Origin: JBBIPA01 sp037443085
GTDB taxonomy: Bacteria; Chloroflexota; Dehalococcoidia; GIF9; UBA5629
Direction of reading: 5' to 3'
Length of the DNA stretch: 64,000 nt
Assembly: GCA_037443085.1 (NCBI GenBank)
Contig: JBBIPA010000005.1
Span: forward strand, 22,600-86,599
Below the pieces are notes generated by a model. The model was given only the letters and a program-made list of their open reading frames with translations, searched no databases and had not been told where the DNA came from. The translations under genes were made by a program, and so were the position numbers. Shown piece after piece: positions 59,707 through 64,000 of this stretch; the stretch's first letter is position 1; every line of letters begins with the position of its first letter.

Positions 59707-61107
59707 TTGAAGACAGCGTATTCAACAAACTGGCGCAAAGGCTTCTTATACGGCACTGCCATAGTAATGGAGATGTGCTGGCTATATGCCCTGTTGTCAC
59801 TATTAAATACCAGCGCCGCCAATGGACAACTGCCTGTCCTGTTACTGCTGTTCGTCCATCCCGTAGCTTTTGGCTTCAACAAACTCATCCAGCGGCTGGC
59901 ATGGCACAAAGTCTATTTTACTATCCTTAATTGGCTGGTATGGGCAATCGTCATGCTGATTATAGTGAAAACTCAGGTTTTCGCTGACATGGCATGGACC
60001 AATCCCAGCTGGATACTGGCACTGCCAGCGGCAGTACCTAAACTTATCTATACCTTCAAGCCGGAACTCATCATTCTCATCAGCAGTGCCCTTCTCTGGT
60101 GGCTGGGGAAATGGCTGGCTTCACGCAATGCTAACTTCACCACCGCGATTGTTGAGTTTCAATTTGGAGTGGTTATACTGGTGGTATTCTTTTTAATTGC
60201 CTCGGCTCTAAAAGCCGACCTTGCTGATGCGCTTCCCATTACCCTGACGTTTTTCTGCTTTGCTCTGCTCGGTGCTGCCATTGCCCATGCCCAGGGAGAT
60301 AAAAGCTGGCTCAGCGGTGCCAACAGGTTACAGTGGTCAGGGCTTTTATTCGGTAGTATTGTGATGGTTCTCCTTCTGGGCATAGTCATCAGCCTGGTTA
60401 TTTCTCCCGATTTATTGCAGCTCGCCATCGATGGCCTGAAATGGTTAGGCAGATTAGCCATGAAAATCCTGGCGTTTATAGCCAGCCTTTTCCCGATGCA
60501 GGAACCTTCGGCGATGCTTCCACCTGCTGCGAATATGCCTACCATGGAGCCCCGCGAGGAAATCATACTTTGGCACATCCCGGAGTCAGTGCGCAGTTGG
60601 CTCAGCATCGGTGTGGGCATTCTCTGGAGTGGACTGACCTTTGTAGCACTGTGGCAGATTTCATCACAGATATACCGCTGGCTGCAAACCAGATTGAGTA
60701 CCACAGGAGCAGAGACCGAACCATTAAAAGGGGCTTTTATCGCTGACCTGGCTGGCTGGCTCAAACGTATCCTGCACAGTTTATCCGGATTGAAATTATT
60801 GTCCCGTTTGTTCAGAAGAGACAGAGCATTCCCTCCAGAAGCAATTTCGGTGCACCAGATATATCGTCGCCTGCTGCGCTGGGGCGCTGCCGGCGGCTAT
60901 GCCAGGCACACTGCACAAACCCCCAACGAATACCTGCGCACACTGATGGATATCATCCCTCAAGCCCAGGAAGACCTGTCATTTATTACCCAGCACTACG
61001 TCAGCACACGCTACGGTAACTCGATACCAGGTGCCACAGAATTACTGGACCTGAGGCAGAGCTGGAAGCGAGTGAAACAAAACCGCTTCAAAAAAACATC
61101 GAACTAA
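59707..61107 (+). CDS. DUF4129 domain membrane protein
   Basis: 466 residues, about eight hydrophobic helices in the first 350 residues and a C-terminal DUF4129-like region (VHQIYRRLLRWGAAGGYARHTAQTP). Related genes in MoxR clusters encode transglutaminase proteins with this tail; here the transglutaminase catalytic domain seems absent. It starts at a TTG, 10 bases after the DUF58 stop. Role is unknown, presumably membrane partner of the MoxR/DUF58 pair. Confidence 0.75.
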   Translation: MKTAYSTNWRKGFLYGTAIVMEMCWLYALLSLLNTSAANGQLPVLLLLFVHPVAFGFNKLIQRLAWHKVYFTILNWLVWAIVMLIIVKTQVFADMAWTNPSWILALPAAVPKLIYTFKPELIILISSALLWWLGKWLASRNANFTTAIVEFQFGVVILVVFFLIASALKADLADALPITLTFFCFALLGAAIAHAQGDKSWLSGANRLQWSGLLFGSIVMVLLLGIVISLVISPDLLQLAIDGLKWLGRLAMKILAFIASLFPMQEPSAMLPPAANMPTMEPREEIILWHIPESVRSWLSIGVGILWSGLTFVALWQISSQIYRWLQTRLSTTGAETEPLKGAFIADLAGWLKRILHSLSGLKLLSRLFRRDRAFPPEAISVHQIYRRLLRWGAAGGYARHTAQTPNEYLRTLMDIIPQAQEDLSFITQHYVSTRYGNSIPGATELLDLRQSWKRVKQNRFKKTSN

Positions 61108-61135
61108 ATTGTTCAACAACAGGAGGTAATCGATA

Positions 61136-62110
61136 GTGGATAAGGCGCTCGATAAAAACACGTTGTCCGCCTCACCAATCAAAGAGGTGGCTGATAAATT
61201 TATATCCAATGTGGGTAAAGTTATTGTAGGGAAAAGAGAAGTGATAGAGCTGGTACTGGTAGCGTTGCTTTGCGAGGGGCACATACTTATTGAGGACGTG
61301 CCCGGGACAGGCAAAACAATGCTGGCTAAGGCAACCGCCCGGTCATTGGGCTGTAGCTTTAAAAGAATTCAGTTTACTCCCGACCTGCTGCCCTCGGATG
61401 TCACCGGTATCCACTATTTCAACCAGAAGACCTAAGAGTTCGAACTGCGTCCAGGTCCCATCATGGCTAACATAGTATTGGCCGATGAGATAAACCGCGC
61501 TACCCCCAGAACACAGTCGTGCCTTCTGGAAGCCATGCAGGAACAGCAGGTAACCGTTGACATGGAAACAACAAGCCTGCCGCGCCCCTTTTTAATTATT
61601 GCCACACAGAACCCCATTGAGATGGAAGGCACTTTCCCCTTGCCTGAAGCACAACTCGACCGCTTTCTGCTCAGAATTAAGCTGGGATACCCTTCAGAAA
61701 GCGAGGAGGAGGGTATTGTGTCCCGATTCCGGCAGGCAAATCCGCTGGAAAGCCTGTCAAGTGTGATTGAAGCCAGGGAACTGCTCGAGCTGCAAAAACT
61801 GTGCCGTCAGGTCTATATCGAAAGCTCGGTTCTCAGCTATATTGTTGCCATCACCCGGGCCACCAGAATTCATAAAAGTATAGAGTTAGGCGCCAGCCCT
61901 CGCGCCTCGCTGGGACTTAATCTGGCTTCCCAGGCTCTGGCGACTATCCGGGGCAGAAACTACGTCATTCCTGATGATGTAAAACAACTGGCAACCCCGG
62001 TTCTGGCCCACCGGGTTGTCGTCAAGACAGAGTCCAGTCTAAAGGGACAATCAGCCGAGGGCATAGTGAGTGAGATTATCGCTTCCGTAGCTGTTCCCGT
62101 AGATAAATAG
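61136..62110 (+). pseudogene. MoxR-family AAA+ ATPase with an in-frame TAA at codon 100
   Basis: Two frames in the same phase (61136-61435 and 61463-62110) make one full-length MoxR protein of about 324 residues. The first half ends FNQKT, then TAA at 61433-61435, and the text resumes EFELRPGPIMANIVLADEIN without loss of a residue other than that codon. Walker A is EDVPGTGKTMLAK; Walker B and sensor lie after the stop. A CAA-to-TAA change would explain it. It is TAA, so neither selenocysteine (TGA) nor pyrrolysine (TAG) recoding applies. It is either a sequencing error, a true nonsense mutation, or readthrough. The GTG start has a strong AGGAGGT site, and the partner DUF58 and DUF4129 genes look intact. 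Confidence 0.85.
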
Positions 62111-62175
62111 AATCTTGCTTCTTTTAGCTTTTTCATGCCAGGTAATTTTTTTAGCTATGCCCTACCTCAAATTCG

Positions 62176-62204
62176 TTGACAAAGAACGGTTCACAGAATA
62201 TAAT
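62176..62204 (+). promoter_or_regulatory. Consensus sigma70-type promoter before the TetR gene
   Basis: TTGACA (62176-62181), a 17-base spacer and TATAAT (62199-62204): both boxes match the consensus. The palindrome 62211-62224 overlaps the expected transcription start, so the regulator may repress its own gene. Confidence 0.9.
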
Positions 62205-62210
62205 GTTAAC

Positions 62211-62224
62211 TTACTAGTTAGTAA
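62211..62224 (+). promoter_or_regulatory. Palindromic operator candidate (TetR-type)
   Basis: TTACTAGTTAGTAA has arms TTACT and AGTAA around AGTT. It resembles the inverted-repeat sites of TetR-family fatty-acid regulators and sits right after the -10 box. Binding by the adjacent TetR protein is inferred. Confidence 0.7.
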
Positions 62225-62294
62225 AGCATTCCTGTCGGGATTAGCACCATTTACGCACAGTAATCAGGGCAGAGGCTGAGTGAGAGGAGCCCTC

Positions 62295-62891
62295 ATGAAA
62301 CAGAATAAAGCCGCCAAAAACTCCGGCGATAAGAGAAAGGAAAAAATACTAAAGGTAGCGACCAAGTTATTTGCGGACAAAGGATATCACAACGCAACGC
62401 TCGATGAGATCGCTAAGAAGCTCAAAATCACCAGGGCAGCACTTTACTACTATGTGCCAGGCAAGGGACAGATAATACGTGAAATCATGGAGCACAGTAT
62501 GGCGCGCATGAACAAGGCTATCAGCCTGGGCGATTCTAACTTGCCTCCCAGGGAGCAATTGCGTCAATTCATCATTTACCACATTGAGTTCAGCGCGGAA
62601 AGCGCCGATGAATCAAAAATACTCTTCGAACAAACACAGGCACTTCCTAAATCATTTCGTGCCGAAGTCCAGAACAAGAAAAGAGCAGTCAATAACGCTC
62701 TACATGATATCCTGAGGCAAGGTGTTAAGGAAGGCGTCTTTGCCATCAAAGACATACAGATGACTTCTTTTGCTATATTGGGACTATGTAACTGGACCTA
62801 CCACTGGTATAAGCCAAGCGGCAGACTCAGTCCGCAAGAAATAGCAGATTTGTTCATAGACCTGCTTGAGAAAGGTTATTTGCAAAAATAA
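62295..62891 (+). CDS. TetR-family transcriptional regulator
   Basis: 198 residues from the ATG at 62295, five bases after GAGGAGC; the GTG at 62280 is a less likely start. The helix-turn-helix is TLDEIAKKLKITRAALYYYV (about 42-61), followed by GKGQIIREIMEHS. The rest is an all-helical ligand domain. It precedes a 3-hydroxyacyl-CoA dehydrogenase gene by 12 bases, so it probably responds to an acyl-CoA or acid. A consensus promoter and a palindrome lie upstream. Confidence 0.9.
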   Translation: MKQNKAAKNSGDKRKEKILKVATKLFADKGYHNATLDEIAKKLKITRAALYYYVPGKGQIIREIMEHSMARMNKAISLGDSNLPPREQLRQFIIYHIEFSAESADESKILFEQTQALPKSFRAEVQNKKRAVNNALHDILRQGVKEGVFAIKDIQMTSFAILGLCNWTYHWYKPSGRLSPQEIADLFIDLLEKGYLQK

Positions 62892-62903
62892 CTAGCCATA
62901 TAA

Positions 62904-63803
62904 ATGTCTGACGTTGACTTGAAATTCAAAAGGGTAGCCGTTATCGGCGTGGGGACAATGGGGTCTCAGATTGCCGAGATGCTATCTCGTATTGGCAACT
63001 ACGAAGTAAATATTTCCGACAGCGATTCTGACCTTGTCGACAAAGGTTGTCACTTAATCGAAGAAAACCTGGAGCATTTCTACGTTGCCAAAGGCAAGAT
63101 GTCCCCTGAAGAGAAGAATAAAGTACTAAAAAGAATTAAAAAATGCCGCGATATGGATGAAGCTGCCAGCAATGTCGATTTCATTATCGAAGCAGTATTC
63201 GAAAACATGGATTTAAAAAAAGACGTCTTCCAACGGCTTGATAAGTCGGCTCCCCCCGGAACCATCCTGGCAACCAATACCTCCATGCAAAACATTTCAG
63301 AGATCGCAGCATCTACCGCAAGACCTGAGCTAGTTGTCGGCATGCATTTCTTCAATCCAGTTGCGGTGATGAAGCTCGTGGAGGTGATTCGGGGAGTACG
63401 CACTTCCGACAGGACAATTGAAACAGCCTGCGCTCTGGCGCGGAAACTAAATAAAGAGCCGGTGGTATGCCGTGACAGCAGCTATGGATTCCTTGCAAAC
63501 CGAGCCTATAATGCAATATTAAATGAGACACTGCAAATGGTCTGGGAAAGAGTGGCTTCGCCAGCGGATATAGACAAGGCTCTCCGTCTCGGCTATAACT
63601 TCCCCATGGGTCCTCTGGAATTATTTGATTTTACCGGGGCATGGGCGCATCTGGCAGCAGTAGAACCAGAGTCTGTCAAGGCACTAGGCCCCGAAAAAGG
63701 GAGCCTGCATCCCCTCCTTAAAAAGATGGTACACGCCGGCTACGTCGGCGGCAAAGGGCAAAAGGGAATATACGATTTCTGGAACGACGTGCTGTCGAAG
63801 TAG
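62904..63803 (+). CDS. 3-hydroxyacyl-CoA dehydrogenase (3-hydroxybutyryl-CoA type)
   Basis: 299 residues. The NAD-binding motif is VIGVGTMGSQIAEM (about 13-26), the catalytic region MHFFNPVAVMKLVEVI keeps the full HFFNP motif, and the C-terminal domain contains FLANRAYNAILNE and FPMGPLELFDFTG. Unlike the paralogue at 17684, it has all residues of a true acyl-CoA enzyme. It oxidises 3-hydroxyacyl-CoA to 3-oxoacyl-CoA in beta-oxidation or the reverse in fermentation. It lies with a TetR regulator and precedes a further gene at the edge. Confidence 0.93.
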   Translation: MSDVDLKFKRVAVIGVGTMGSQIAEMLSRIGNYEVNISDSDSDLVDKGCHLIEENLEHFYVAKGKMSPEEKNKVLKRIKKCRDMDEAASNVDFIIEAVFENMDLKKDVFQRLDKSAPPGTILATNTSMQNISEIAASTARPELVVGMHFFNPVAVMKLVEVIRGVRTSDRTIETACALARKLNKEPVVCRDSSYGFLANRAYNAILNETLQMVWERVASPADIDKALRLGYNFPMGPLELFDFTGAWAHLAAVEPESVKALGPEKGSLHPLLKKMVHAGYVGGKGQKGIYDFWNDVLSK

Positions 63804-63993
63804 CGAACAGCGATGCAATCTTATCCAGATCTTTTTAGATTAAATAGCTCCATTTCTCACAGTTTTTGCTGATAACTATGTCTGCCACTCTACATCGAGC
63901 TTTTTGCCCAATACTCTTATTGCAGCTTACAGCTAAATCATTCAGGTTAATTAGTTGCACGCTAGGATCACTTATTACGGAGGTAGAAGACTC

Positions 63994-64000
63994 ATGGAAG
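63994..64000 (+). CDS. Start of a gene cut by the window edge
   Basis: ATGGAAG at the last seven bases follows GGAGG about 11 bases upstream. Only the first two codons are visible, so no function can be given. The 190-base gap before it (63804-63993) shows nothing else. Confidence 0.6.

Noticed and set aside
61433..61435. Selenocysteine or pyrrolysine recoding in moxR
   Set aside because: The codon is TAA; recoding systems use TGA or TAG, and no tell-tale hairpin follows.
1..64000. Reductive dehalogenase genes, which would mark an organohalide-respiring Dehalococcoidia
   Set aside because: No protein with the twin-arginine signal, corrinoid and two-cluster pattern was found; the molybdoenzymes are of transhydroxylase type.

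Overview
The window looks like part of a metagenome- or single-cell-assembled contig (it carries a 10-N scaffold gap at 22162-22171) from a strictly anaerobic bacterium, most likely a Chloroflexota of the Dehalococcoidia type. That placement is an inference. It rests on the gene mix (hrcA-grpE-dnaK, dnaJ-hspR-clpB, many TTG starts after strong GGAGG sites, high housekeeping density, anaerobic molybdoenzymes) and not on a marker phylogeny. There is one tRNA (Ala-GGC), no rRNA, no CRISPR array and no intact transposase.

1-27.5 kb is a catabolic region. Its core (7.2-19.7 kb, + strand) runs: branched-chain-type ABC importer (substrate-binding protein, two ATPases, two permeases), then a molybdopterin enzyme of the pyrogallol transhydroxylase type (large plus iron-sulfur small subunit), an SDR reductase, a PF04199 cyclase-family hydrolase, a small cupin, a 3-hydroxyacyl-CoA-dehydrogenase-like enzyme and a BKACE-type beta-keto acid cleavage enzyme. 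In this order the enzymes match, step for step, the anaerobic route trihydroxybenzene -> phloroglucinol -> dihydrophloroglucinol -> 3-hydroxy-5-oxohexanoate -> 3,5-dioxohexanoate -> acetoacetate units. Flanking pieces fit the theme: a second transhydroxylase-like pair (1.8-5.2 kb, - strand), a second substrate-binding protein, an ACMSD/hydroxybenzoate-decarboxylase-like amidohydrolase (0.07-1.1 kb), and a third, orphan transhydroxylase-like large subunit (24.9-27.4 kb) beside a TatD-like hydrolase and a DUF362 protein. An AT-richer nuclease/DUF2075 ATPase gene (20.5-22.5 kb) that resembles a defence gene is inserted in the region, and there are gene remnants at 1.5, 22.6 and 28.4 kb.

27.6-64 kb is mostly housekeeping. 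It holds endonuclease III-like and glyA genes, three lipoproteins with Ig/PKD-like folds, the CIRCE-controlled hrcA-grpE-dnaK operon, two tiny DUF3096-like membrane proteins, DUF72, a TraR/DksA-type protein, lspA-rluD, an RDD protein with gltX, a polA-mutM pair, argF, der-plsY-gpsA, dnaJ, a CoA-type Nudix hydrolase, a second heat-shock operon (short-finger dnaJ, hspR-like merR, hypothetical, clpB), a VTT protein, a TM2 protein, tRNA-Ala, a zinc-ribbon/five-repeat Ig surface protein, a DUF58-DUF4129-MoxR cluster whose moxR carries an in-frame TAA, and a tetR-hbd pair preceded by a consensus promoter and palindromic operator. A further gene begins at the right edge.

The most interesting biology is the apparently complete trihydroxybenzene (pyrogallol/phloroglucinol) fermentation island with dedicated import and three divergent transhydroxylase-family catalytic subunits.
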